DNA of 11,279 bases from Larix sibirica (lineage: Eukaryota > Streptophyta > Pinopsida > Pinales > Pinaceae). Of this stretch, positions 1-8,763 are shown in pieces. The translations under genes and the position numbers were made by a program. The notes beneath the pieces are model-generated. The model saw only the letters and a list, made by a program, of their open reading frames with translations, was not told where the DNA came from and made no database searches. The stretch spans positions 920 to 12,198 of the forward strand of contig NWUY0300043622.1 of assembly GCA_004151065.3 (NCBI GenBank). The letters run 5' to 3'. The first letter of the stretch is position 1. Each line of letters opens with the position of its first letter.

Positions 1-848
1 GCCCCTAAAAATTTCCCTGGCATGAGCTGTGGGGAGTTGGGGAGTTCACCCACCAATTAGACAGGGTTTCCATGAATATTGGGTTTTCTAACTAGAAATT
101 TTCAAACCTGAAGGGATAGTGACTAGGATTACTCTACATATCCAACTCAAGATTGATTGTCTAGTGATTAGAGCCTGCTCCCAGAAGTATGAAAGATTCT
201 ATGAGGGGGCCAAATCTAATCAAGTCAGTCGAGGCTAGGAATCTATTAATCCTAAAGGATACTTGGTGGGTTCCCCCTCTCTTGTTATTCCAAGTGTGAG
301 TGTCATTTTTGGTTCAGACATCCACCAAGTCTAAGGTGTTGATAAGGGGACCAAAAGCCCTATCAGCAGTGTCCAAATGGTTGGTTCTTCCTCTATTCTC
401 CAGGGTGGAGGAGATAAGGTTGAAGTATCCTCCAAGAATCCAAGTGGAGCTACTGGTTAACTCCTTAAGGTATTGAAGGGAGGCCAGAAAGTTGAATTTG
501 GTGGTCGGATTAGAGGGTCCATACACATTGGTTAAATATCTAGAGAGATTCGAGTTGAGTAGTGAGAAGGTGACATACAGAGTGAAGGGGGTGGAGAAGA
601 ATTTGGAGAGGTGAATGATTGAGAGGTTCCAGAGAATGGCTATCCCTATAGCCGCGCATATACCATCAGTGGCCATGAATTTGCAGTCTTTCCAACAAAA
701 ACGAGAATAGGAAATGAGAGAATCAAAAGAGCACTTAGTTTCTTGAAGCATTACAATAGTAGCAAATTCTTTTTGAATTTTGGGATATTAGGAAGTGCCT
801 CTTACCTTTCCTGCCCCTACCTCGAATGTTCCAAGAGATTATATTCAT
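1..848 (-). pseudogene. LINE ORF2 relic, N-terminal endonuclease/exonuclease/phosphatase (EEP) domain
   Basis: ORF2 of plant L1 elements encodes the APE-like endonuclease that nicks target DNA, followed by a reverse transcriptase; only the endonuclease part lies in this window. The start at 848 gives MNIISWNIRGRGRKGK, the classic opening of the EEP domain with the metal-site Asn. A frameshift between about 790 and 752 moves the reading to the frame containing MLQETK at 751, which holds the catalytic Glu. Then come NVYGP (529-515), WILGGYFN (about 442-419), THTWNNKRGG (about 300-270), AGSNH followed by TAG (178-161), and YPFRFENF followed by TAG (about 118-94). GGYFN replaces the usual GGDFN and SNH replaces SDH, so two catalytic Asp residues are lost. 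In-frame stops include TGA at 316-314 and several TAG codons, at least two of them at expected Trp positions. The gene continues left of position 1. Confidence 0.9.
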
Positions 849-909
849 AAGGAAAATTACTAGTGAAGAAAGAGGTACTGGAGCCATGCCACGATGGATC
901 TGTGATCCC

Positions 910-2375
910 TTATGCAATTAAATGTTCTCCCAGCTCTGCCAATCTTTGTTGATTGGTTTTCCATCTGCATTTGATTTCCTTCTTGTTGTGGGATGGATGG
1001 TTCGATCTAAGAGAAGGATGGACCCCAAGTTGGTTTCCAAGAGAGTCCGGTCCTTTTGAATCCCGAGATGAACCTTTCGAAGTATCCCGAAGATCTTGCT
1101 GAATTAGATTGATGTGTGTGGGAATTATAGCTGCTAGCTCGCCTTTTTTGCATGTCTCTATAATATTCTACAACTCATGGTCGGTGATTTCTGCTTCCTT
1201 CCCTCCTTTGTTTGTCACTAGGGTTTCCTTTTCCTCCATAGTTTGATCCTCATTCAGGTCCAACTTCCTTCTTTTAGCATGATTAGGTTTTGGGATGGAT
1301 TTTTCTGGGTTGTCCTTGACTGGATCTGTTCCCTTTGGGTCTCCCTATTCTATATCTATATATTCTAGGGTTGCAAATATGTTTGAGGTCTCTGGTTTCC
1401 TTCTAGAGTTATCCATATCTATCTTTGAATTACTCTTTAACCATCTATTGACAATGGTGAAGCCATCTTGCGTTGCCTAGGTTTTAGCCAAATTGGGTTG
1501 TAGGGATAGGGGTTTTGGGAGCAAGGGGCAATCTCAGAAGAGGTGCCCATATTCATGGCATTTACTATAGCGGAATGGTATGTGCTCATAGTCCAGGGTT
1601 TGAATCCATTCCTCTTATTGGAAGCTTAGATAGATGGATTCATGGAGGGGCTTTGATATGCTCATATGGACACAAATTCTGGATAAAGAAGTGTACCTTC
1701 CTCTCTTGGTGACCTCTGAGCTTTTGATGAATTTACGTAGTGTATTTCCTATTCCCTTTAGGGTTTCCTTGTCCCAGTACTCATGTGGTAATGAATAGAG
1801 TATTACCCAAATGGGTACCTCAGAGAAGTCTTAATGATACAGGATGTAGTTTTCCTTCCAGTATCTCATGAATAGTCTTGCATTGTTAAATAATTATGGC
1901 CCCTGCTCCACAATTCTTTCCCGATATTCTGGTTTAGATAAAATGAATGTGAAGAAGCCATTATATCCAAGCTTTAGTTAAATATCTCCTTTTGGATTCC
2001 ATTTGTGTTCCATCCATCCCCGCAGAGTCATTCATTGATCCAAAATCCCATGAACTTACAGATCAATGTGTGGTTGTTCATATATTGTCGATACGCCACC
2101 AACTTCGACGATGTGACTTCCAGATTGGGAATGTCATTGGACTTGGGAAGGAAACCATTGTGTTTAGGTTTCACAATGTTATTAGGCGGACCGGATTCCT
2201 CAGTTGTCTTGTTCTGTGGTGGGGTATTATCAAGGGGCTCTGATGGTCAAGGGTTTCCCTCTTCCATGATATTTCCAGAGGATGCTTCTACCATGGATCA
2301 TTCCTGCTTAGATGAGGGATACAAAACTACTTTTCTAAAGGAGGAAAACCCACTCCCTCCCAGTGGCCTGGCCAT
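910..2375 (-). pseudogene. LINE ORF1 relic: DUF4283-type domain plus CCHC zinc knuckle
   Basis: In plant L1 elements ORF1 is the RNA-binding, Gag-like protein that packages the element's RNA. The chosen start at 2375 gives MARPLGGSGFSS, which looks like a natural N-terminus. One frame then runs to about 2033 (KLVAYRQYMNNHTLICKFMG). A one-frame shift follows, and the rest reads from 2031 (MTLRGWMEHKWNPKGD). DUF4283-like landmarks come in order: LGYNGFF near 1970, VPIWVIYSL-like residues near 1810, LPHEYWDKETLKGIGNTL near 1790-1735, and RICVHM near 1680. The knuckle lies at about 1570-1530 (YSKCHEYGHLF-stop-DC). Its first Cys has become Tyr and an Arg position is now TGA. A low-complexity, charged tail follows, ending LAELGEHLIA and TAA at 912-910. 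About ten in-frame stops are present. Identity as LINE ORF1 is firm; exact ends are less so. Confidence 0.87.
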
Positions 2376-2470
2376 GGTGCTAGGATTGATATTATGCAGG
2401 ACAAGAGTGCAAAGTTGACTAGGGTTTCCCTAGGGTTTTGTTCATCTCATAACATAATATCAAAACCCCC

Positions 2471-4274
2471 AACTATGTCAGTGATAGAATAAAGGAATAT
2501 CACACCATTAGACATTATTATAATGACGGTGTAAATATTTTTCAAATTTATATAAAAAAAGAGTGTATCCAAGGCTAACTGGTTAGGGTCTGCATATGAG
2601 AATCCATGATAACACAAGTGGGGAAGTAGTGCATTTTAGAAAATCCAAGTGTCAATTAGTTTTGTCCTTCCTTCATAACTATTGAAGTGGTCAAAAACAC
2701 CTCCCCACCATGTCCCCTAAAATGTAGGATGTGTTGTCCTCCCATTATCTAGGAACATGAAAGAATCCAAGAGAGGACTCTTTCCATTTACCATAAGAGG
2801 AATTCGAAGAAGGAGTAACAAAAATAATAATCTTATTTTTGGTAGTTAACCCTAAACATAGGAAAATATGGACACAAGGGAAAGAAACTAGAACCCATAG
2901 AGGAAAAGGTTTTTTTCTTTTTGTGATAATTATGTAGAAGGGTGGCTATGAGTTCTGACTAATTTCAATATGGATGGCAGCATTATAGGACTCTCTTTGA
3001 TCATATTGAAGAGAACTAGGAAGTGTTGTATGAAGTAGGAACCACGAGTGGCTATCTAAATTACACTCATATATTGGTAATAGGAACCAAAGATTAAACT
3101 CTTTATGCACACCTTGAATAGCATTGTATTGTATTAGACGGGGAAGGTATTTTAAGTATAGAGTGATTATTTAATAATTTATCTAGATGAGTTGTATAGA
3201 GTAATAGTACTTGAAAGAAGTTGAAAAACACTAAGTCCTACTTTGTACTAATGGTATCATGGTCTAGCTCAGGGGTGGATTATGAGACAAAGAGATTAAG
3301 TGTCTATAGATTTCCTATGGTTGGGTTGTAGCTCGACCTGCCTAAATTAGTTTCCTTGGAGGAATTATGGAAAAAAATATGTTCTCGTACTTATGACTAT
3401 TTTTCTTTGTTTTGAAATTGATAATAAGGAAGAGGTTTATTTTATTAATTATTTTTGCAAAGGAATTATATTACAACATGCATAGGAAATTGACAAAGAG
3501 TAGAGGAAGTAATTGCTCAGAATTTACAACATGGTATTTTAGTATATAGAGCAAAGATATCCTTTGTTAAAAATAAATGTAACAATCTGAAACCATTAAA
3601 AAAATCATATATTTAAATACAAGCATACTAATATGAAAAAAAATAAACATAGATTCCTTTTTTCTAGAATATGAACCAAACTCATAGATAAATGATTTAT
3701 TTGTCAAGTCATTACATTATTTATGTATTATATCTACAATACCCTATATTCAAATTGGAAACATGGGAAAAGAAGATCTGTAACTTTGGATATATTCATT
3801 ATATTACGGTACAAATGTAGAAATAAATTATTACATTGTCTTCATAGATATGACAATCATAGATATGACAAACTCTAGGAGGAAAATTTTGAGCCGTGTA
3901 AGTACCTAGAGAAACATTACTAATGCCAAAATTGAAGATTTATTACAAACTTGACCCTATAAAGGTATGGCCATTGCAAAGAAAATGATCCTAATCTCTG
4001 TAACAACCAGTGGAATGAAAACACTCCACGGGTTTGAAATATTGGAGTTTTGAATGCTAGGAATTCAAACCCTTAGCTAACCAAAAAAGTGTGTATTACC
4101 TTGAAAAAAGGAATAATTCCAATAATAATAAGGAGGATACAATATCTATCAATAATGTGAAATACGAGCTATAAGATAGAGGCAAAACCAACAGTTGAGC
4201 AACCTGAAACCTTACAAAATTGCAGAAATAATTCATGGTTAGAAAACCCTTGAATAGGTACAAAAAATATTATA
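2471..4274. other. AT-rich gene-free stretch
   Basis: No frame on either strand gives a recognisable protein here. The stretch contains many A and T runs, one perfect 15-bp tandem repeat (3842-3871) and two weak tRNA-promoter or primer-binding-site-like motifs (about 2572-2605 and 3252-3276), which are treated as findings. It is probably old, decayed repeat sequence between insertions, but no element boundary could be drawn. Confidence 0.6.
3842..3871. repeat. Perfect 15-bp tandem duplication
   Basis: The 15-mer TCATAGATATGACAA occurs twice, head to tail, at 3842-3856 and 3857-3871, with no mismatch. It could be a replication-slippage product or a filled target-site duplication left by an excised element. 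No inserted sequence remains between the two units, so the two cannot be told apart. Confidence 0.9.
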
Positions 4275-4562
4275 CTAACAGAGAACTATATAGTTAGAAG
4301 ATATTAAAAAAATGATTGCCAAAGCAGACTTCCAAATTGAAATGTTGTCGTTGTTGAGCCAAGTAAACCCTTTATTCAGTCGTTGGATTTCACGGCAAGC
4401 CATGATGAGAGTGGGTTTATCAACAACTTCCTTCAAAACTGAGAGAAGTATAAAGTAGTGACAAGGTATTAACCCTTCAAAATCTTGATTGACCTCCATA
4501 TTACATGTTATCGCTCCATGCGAAGCATAGAACCAAATTAAACTGGCATGAGTAATCATCAA
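4275..4562 (-). other. Unidentified minus-strand ORF, 95 codons
   Basis: An open frame of 95 codons begins with MMITHASL and has a protein-like central part (KEVVDKPTLIMACREIQRL, then NKGFTWLNN). It ends in a hydrophobic stretch (ALAIIFLISSNYIVL). A stop lies four codons upstream of the first ATG, so it does not extend that way. I do not recognise a family, and no catalytic or binding motif is visible. No promoter, splice signal or partner ORF could be tied to it. In sequence this AT-rich, an open frame of this length can arise by chance, but the composition of the middle part makes a decayed exon or transposon fragment possible. Confidence 0.2.
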
Positions 4563-4746
4563 CTGATATAGAAATCATCGCATAAACTACTCCTAACAAC
4601 ATCCAACAACTAAAAAATGTTACAGTTAGAAAATGAAGCTTCGTTAAACCAAAAAATCACACTGTAACCAAAAGTGATAAGAATCATGACTATCATGGCC
4701 TCTTGGCACTACATTGATCCATTACCATAAACTTGGTTCTTATCTG

Positions 4747-5076
4747 CTAGAAACTATATGTTTCTTCAGAGTTTGAACTAAGAAAATCACCAAAGGAGAT
4801 GCCAAATGTTTTGGACATGCCCAAGAAACTTCCCATGACATGAGTTATTAATGGCATTAAAACTATATGTATAGAATATAAACCTTTCAAACCATTACAT
4901 TGAACAATGATGCATAACCACAATTTGCTCATTACCACATTTAAGCATGAAGAGACTAGCCAATGTGTAGACCACTTGTTACACTCTAGGATGATGTAAT
5001 AAGATCTCCACATATGGATAATACTTGTGACCATTTGAATACATGGCTTCAAACATAATAAACACATGTATGGCAC
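4747..5076 (-). other. Unidentified minus-strand ORF, 109 codons, partly inside the duplicated unit
   Basis: The frame opens MPYMCLLCLKPC and runs 109 codons, rich in Cys, Ile, Leu and Met, to a stop near 4747. It crosses the left boundary of the repeat at 4822 without a break, so its last 25 or so codons lie in unique sequence. In the second copy the same frame (from 6966) is cut off at the N. A neighbouring frame over the same bases also gives protein-like runs (FEAMYSNGHKYYPYVEIL) with only scattered stops, so it is unclear which frame, if either, was coding. It lies downstream of the Gag-like relic on the same strand, so it could be a decayed later part of the same element, but no protease, integrase or reverse transcriptase motif was found. 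Confidence 0.2.
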
Positions 5077-6719
5077 TGTTCGCCTTGTAAAACATCCAAA
5101 CTGTTACATTAATCATTATAAATTTGCTTGTTCATTGTGATGGAGAGGTGGCTATATATCCAAGCCTCAGTGTAACACAAAATAACTTTTTACAATTTTG
5201 TTACATCAAATTAGGATTCAACCCGTATATTTTATGGTGTATGTATATACATTCTAACTCTAATACTACTATGTATCAAAAAAATTACCCTTGCGTAAGG
5301 CCAATTAGTGAAAACAAGCATTGTCTTGTGGAATTAGTTAAATAATTGATCAATTATCATAATCACTAGAAATCTTGGAACATGACCAAACTCGTGTATG
5401 TATTTGGATACATTATAAAAAAACGATGCTTTTCGAGAGATAAAATAAAAATAGTTATTAAGGATTATTGTTAAAATAAGAAAGATGATGCATGGCAGTG
5501 ATTGTTAGTTAATAATTATGATTGCATTATTATTATTAACTGTATAATATTAATCGAAAACACTCACCTTTGTTTTTTTAGAAAATAAAGTTTATATCCT
5601 TAGGATTACATGTTATAGATAATTGTCATTAATTTTCTTTCCATAATAGATTAAAAAAAACTTACTAGCAAGTAGTGTTTAAAGGAGAGGCATGAATTTC
5701 CATTCAACTTGAAGTAGTGGAAAAAATTCTTGAAATTGGTTTGGTTGCTTGCTACACATGGCTTGCTTCCCCCAACATGAATTCGCACAATGGCCTTTCT
5801 TTCCACAAAAGGAACATGCCTCTAAGTACCAATAGTGCTACGTTCAGTGGCCTTTCTTCTTCCTACATTGAAAAACAATGGGTGTCTTGATTGAAGCATC
5901 CCTCATTTTCTTCTTCTCTTTATTCCAACTGAACTGCATGCTACTTCTCCTAATTTTTGGGTCATGCTAAGTCTTTTCACTTCCCTCTTTTCATCCCATC
6001 AACAATTTGTCATAAGAAGGATGGATTGGCAATGTATTTCCATCTTCATTCACTACTACGCTTCCTTAGATGAGCAAGCCAATTCTAAAATGATTTTTTC
6101 CTTCACAAGGTTGTCTTCATGTTCACGATATTTTCCTCCATTCCATTGAAATCTAAGCCTTCATGCTTGTTCCTTTGTTAATTTATAATGGGGCTTAAGA
6201 TTCCTTGTACCATCCTGCCTAGCCCTTGTCCTTCGTATACCATCTGCCGTAGTATCTTGGAACCTATCCCTCTTGCATGTTTTTCAAAATCACCAAAAGG
6301 TTCATGAGAATGGTCTAAATAATATGAACTTACAATAATGGTGTTTTCCTTTGTGTTATCTTTGGAAATAGAACTAGAATATGATATATATTCTTGGTGC
6401 TCTTGAACATATGCTGGTAGCTTTGCTTATGCTTTCTCTTTCTTTGCTAAACTCCTGCTACAACTGAGTATACGTTTGATTCAAGTTTTCCTCTTGCCAA
6501 CTATCCATTTGAGTTACCTTCTCTCCCAATTGTACAAGTTATATTCTATGCTTGTCCCAATTTGGCATAATCATGGTGAGGGAGTCTTGGAATTCATTAA
6601 ATCTATTCTTTAGCAAAGGAAACAACATTTCTGAGGTCCCTAGGGTCTTCTCCATCTTTGTTATCTTTCAATCATACATTTGGAACTTCTCTTTCAAGTT
6701 CTTGTTCTCTTCTTGAAGT
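4822..6719. repeat. Left copy of a 1,898-bp direct duplication
   Basis: This stretch matches 6721-8618 base for base at a constant offset of 1,899, with no insertion or deletion. By eye I count 14 substitutions, at 5074, 5099, 5122, 5691, 6235, 6245, 6249, 6337, 6416, 6430, 6432, 6455, 6485 and 6529, or about 99.3% identity. The copy ends at the base before the N at 6720. It contains the broken Gag-like frame and part of the unidentified ORF at 4747-5076. It may be an unmerged contig overlap rather than a biological duplication. Confidence 0.95.
5679..6718 (-). pseudogene. Broken Gag-like relic, left copy, N-terminus missing at the N
   Basis: This copy holds the same relic as 7578-8680 but lacks its first 21 codons because the sequence stops at the N. 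Three frames are needed to read it. The first gives a Glu/Lys/Gln-rich, coiled-coil-like part (LQEENKNLKEKFQMYD from 6718, then VTQMDSWQEENLNQTY near 6515), with stops at 6670 and in later places. The second, open through the G-patch, gives FEKHARGIGSKILRQM and VYEGQGLGRMVQGILSPI (6288-6184), then a TAA and KHEGLDFNG. The third gives the zinc-knuckle part, with an intact CCHC knuckle at 5816-5775 (CSFCGKKGHCANSC) and a decayed one before it (QCRKKKGH, near 5870-5847). A TAA at 5681-5679 closes the last frame. The G-patch here has Gln where the other copy has Pro. Confidence 0.75.
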
Positions 6720-6720
6720 N
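6720..6720. other. Single N: assembly gap or contig join
   Basis: The only ambiguous base in the window lies exactly between the two repeat copies. A lone N of this kind usually marks a join of unknown or nominal size made by scaffolding or gap-closing software, not a sequenced base. Confidence 0.9.
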
Positions 6721-8618
6721 CAAGAAACTTCCCATGACATGAGTTATTAATGGCATTAAAACTATATGTATAGAATATAAACCTTTCAAACCATTACATT
6801 GAACAATGATGCATAACCACAATTTGCTCATTACCACATTTAAGCATGAAGAGACTAGCCAATGTGTAGACCACTTGTTACACTCTAGGATGATGTAATA
6901 AGATCTCCACATATGGATAATACTTGTGACCATTTGAATACATGGCTTCAAACATAATAAACACATGTATGGAACTGTTCGCCTTGTAAAACATCCATAC
7001 TGTTACATTAATCATTATAACTTTGCTTGTTCATTGTGATGGAGAGGTGGCTATATATCCAAGCCTCAGTGTAACACAAAATAACTTTTTACAATTTTGT
7101 TACATCAAATTAGGATTCAACCCGTATATTTTATGGTGTATGTATATACATTCTAACTCTAATACTACTATGTATCAAAAAAATTACCCTTGCGTAAGGC
7201 CAATTAGTGAAAACAAGCATTGTCTTGTGGAATTAGTTAAATAATTGATCAATTATCATAATCACTAGAAATCTTGGAACATGACCAAACTCGTGTATGT
7301 ATTTGGATACATTATAAAAAAACGATGCTTTTCGAGAGATAAAATAAAAATAGTTATTAAGGATTATTGTTAAAATAAGAAAGATGATGCATGGCAGTGA
7401 TTGTTAGTTAATAATTATGATTGCATTATTATTATTAACTGTATAATATTAATCGAAAACACTCACCTTTGTTTTTTTAGAAAATAAAGTTTATATCCTT
7501 AGGATTACATGTTATAGATAATTGTCATTAATTTTCTTTCCATAATAGATTAAAAAAAACTTACTAGCAAGTAGTGTTTAAAGGAGAGGTATGAATTTCC
7601 ATTCAACTTGAAGTAGTGGAAAAAATTCTTGAAATTGGTTTGGTTGCTTGCTACACATGGCTTGCTTCCCCCAACATGAATTCGCACAATGGCCTTTCTT
7701 TCCACAAAAGGAACATGCCTCTAAGTACCAATAGTGCTACGTTCAGTGGCCTTTCTTCTTCCTACATTGAAAAACAATGGGTGTCTTGATTGAAGCATCC
7801 CTCATTTTCTTCTTCTCTTTATTCCAACTGAACTGCATGCTACTTCTCCTAATTTTTGGGTCATGCTAAGTCTTTTCACTTCCCTCTTTTCATCCCATCA
7901 ACAATTTGTCATAAGAAGGATGGATTGGCAATGTATTTCCATCTTCATTCACTACTACGCTTCCTTAGATGAGCAAGCCAATTCTAAAATGATTTTTTCC
8001 TTCACAAGGTTGTCTTCATGTTCACGATATTTTCCTCCATTCCATTGAAATCTAAGCCTTCATGCTTGTTCCTTTGTTAATTTATAATGGGGCTTAAGAT
8101 TCCTTGTACCATCCTGCCTAGCCCTTGTCCTTCATATACCATCGGCCTTAGTATCTTGGAACCTATCCCTCTTGCATGTTTTTCAAAATCACCAAAAGGT
8201 TCATGAGAATGGTCTAAATAATATGAACTTACAATGATGGTGTTTTCCTTTGTGTTATCTTTGGAAATAGAACTAGAATATGATATATATTCTTGGTGCT
8301 CTTGAACATATGCTAGTAGCTTTGCTTAAGATTTCTCTTTCTTTGCTAAACTCTTGCTACAACTGAGTATACGTTTGATTCAATTTTTCCTCTTGCCAAC
8401 TATCCATTTGAGTTACCTTCTCTCCCAGTTGTACAAGTTATATTCTATGCTTGTCCCAATTTGGCATAATCATGGTGAGGGAGTCTTGGAATTCATTAAA
8501 TCTATTCTTTAGCAAAGGAAACAACATTTCTGAGGTCCCTAGGGTCTTCTCCATCTTTGTTATCTTTCAATCATACATTTGGAACTTCTCTTTCAAGTTC
8601 TTGTTCTCTTCTTGAAGT
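6721..8618. repeat. Right copy of the 1,898-bp direct duplication
   Basis: This is the second copy of 4822-6719, beginning at the first base after the N. Where the copies differ, this one has A at 6973, T at 6998, C at 7021, T at 7590, A at 8134, G at 8144, T at 8148, G at 8236, A at 8315, A at 8329, A at 8331, T at 8354, T at 8384 and G at 8428. At the right edge (8618/8619) the minus-strand Gag-like frame continues into unique sequence without a break. This suggests that the edge is natural sequence rather than a rearrangement breakpoint. Confidence 0.95.
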
Positions 8619-8680
8619 TGGGAATTGATGGACGATGGGTCTTCCAACCTTTCTCTATTGCCTTTACCCTTGGTATGCAT
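7578..8680 (-). pseudogene. Broken Gag-like relic, right copy: coiled coil, G-patch, CCHC knuckles
   Basis: Proteins of this kind bind nucleic acid. CCHC knuckles are typical of retroelement Gag, and G-patches are glycine-rich segments found in RNA-processing proteins and some retroelement polyproteins. From an ATG at 8680 the frame reads MHTKGKGNRERLEDPSSI and then a coiled-coil-like region. The same frame is open upstream to a stop near 8763 and contains earlier ATGs near 8707, so the start is not certain. A frameshift near 8320 leads to the G-patch (8187-8083; GIGSKILRPM, then YEGQGLG). Another shift leads to the tandem knuckles; the second one (7715-7674) keeps all three Cys and the His of each CCHC position. 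Several in-frame stops make it a pseudogene. No protease, reverse transcriptase or integrase follows in recognisable form, so the element family is unknown. A host gene relic is an alternative to a retroelement gag. Confidence 0.75.
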
Positions 8681-8763
8681 GCAAAGTCCTAGCAACTGCA
8701 TCATGATTAAGGATTCAACCAATATGATGCCATATGATCTATAATAAAGGGACTTATATCCAA

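Larger units (their letters stand above)
1..2470 (-). mobile_element. Degenerate L1-type LINE, 5' portion (3' part off the left edge)
   Basis: A non-LTR retrotransposon reads right to left. It has the plant L1 layout: a short 5' UTR, an ORF1 with a DUF4283-type domain and a CCHC knuckle, then an ORF2 that opens with an endonuclease (EEP) domain. ORF2 starts 61 bases after the ORF1 stop. The window ends just after the EEP domain, so the reverse transcriptase, the 3' UTR, the poly(A) tail and the target-site duplication cannot be seen. The 5' end is uncertain. ACCCTAG-type motifs at about 2413-2441 lie upstream of ORF1, and the recognisable sequence fades near 2470. About ten in-frame stops in ORF1, five in ORF2 and one frameshift in each show that the copy is dead. 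It could only have moved with the help of an intact relative. Confidence 0.9.

Noticed and set aside
1295-2418. Plus-strand open frames of 61 to 137 codons at 1295-1480, 1515-1712, 1992-2243 and 2005-2418
   Set aside because: They are antisense shadows of the decayed LINE ORF1, whose minus-strand reading has clear domain landmarks over the same bases.
5124-5345. Plus-strand 73-codon frame, repeated at 7023-7244
   Set aside because: Its identity between copies only reflects the duplicated DNA. It has no recognisable motif and no coding context.
5964-6149. Plus-strand 61-codon frame, repeated at 7863-8048
   Set aside because: It is antisense to the Gag-like relic between the G-patch and the zinc knuckles.
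4822-8618. The duplication as long terminal repeats of one element
   Set aside because: The copies are directly adjacent with only an N between them, so there is no internal region. They contain the coding part, and no TG...CA ends were seen at the boundaries.
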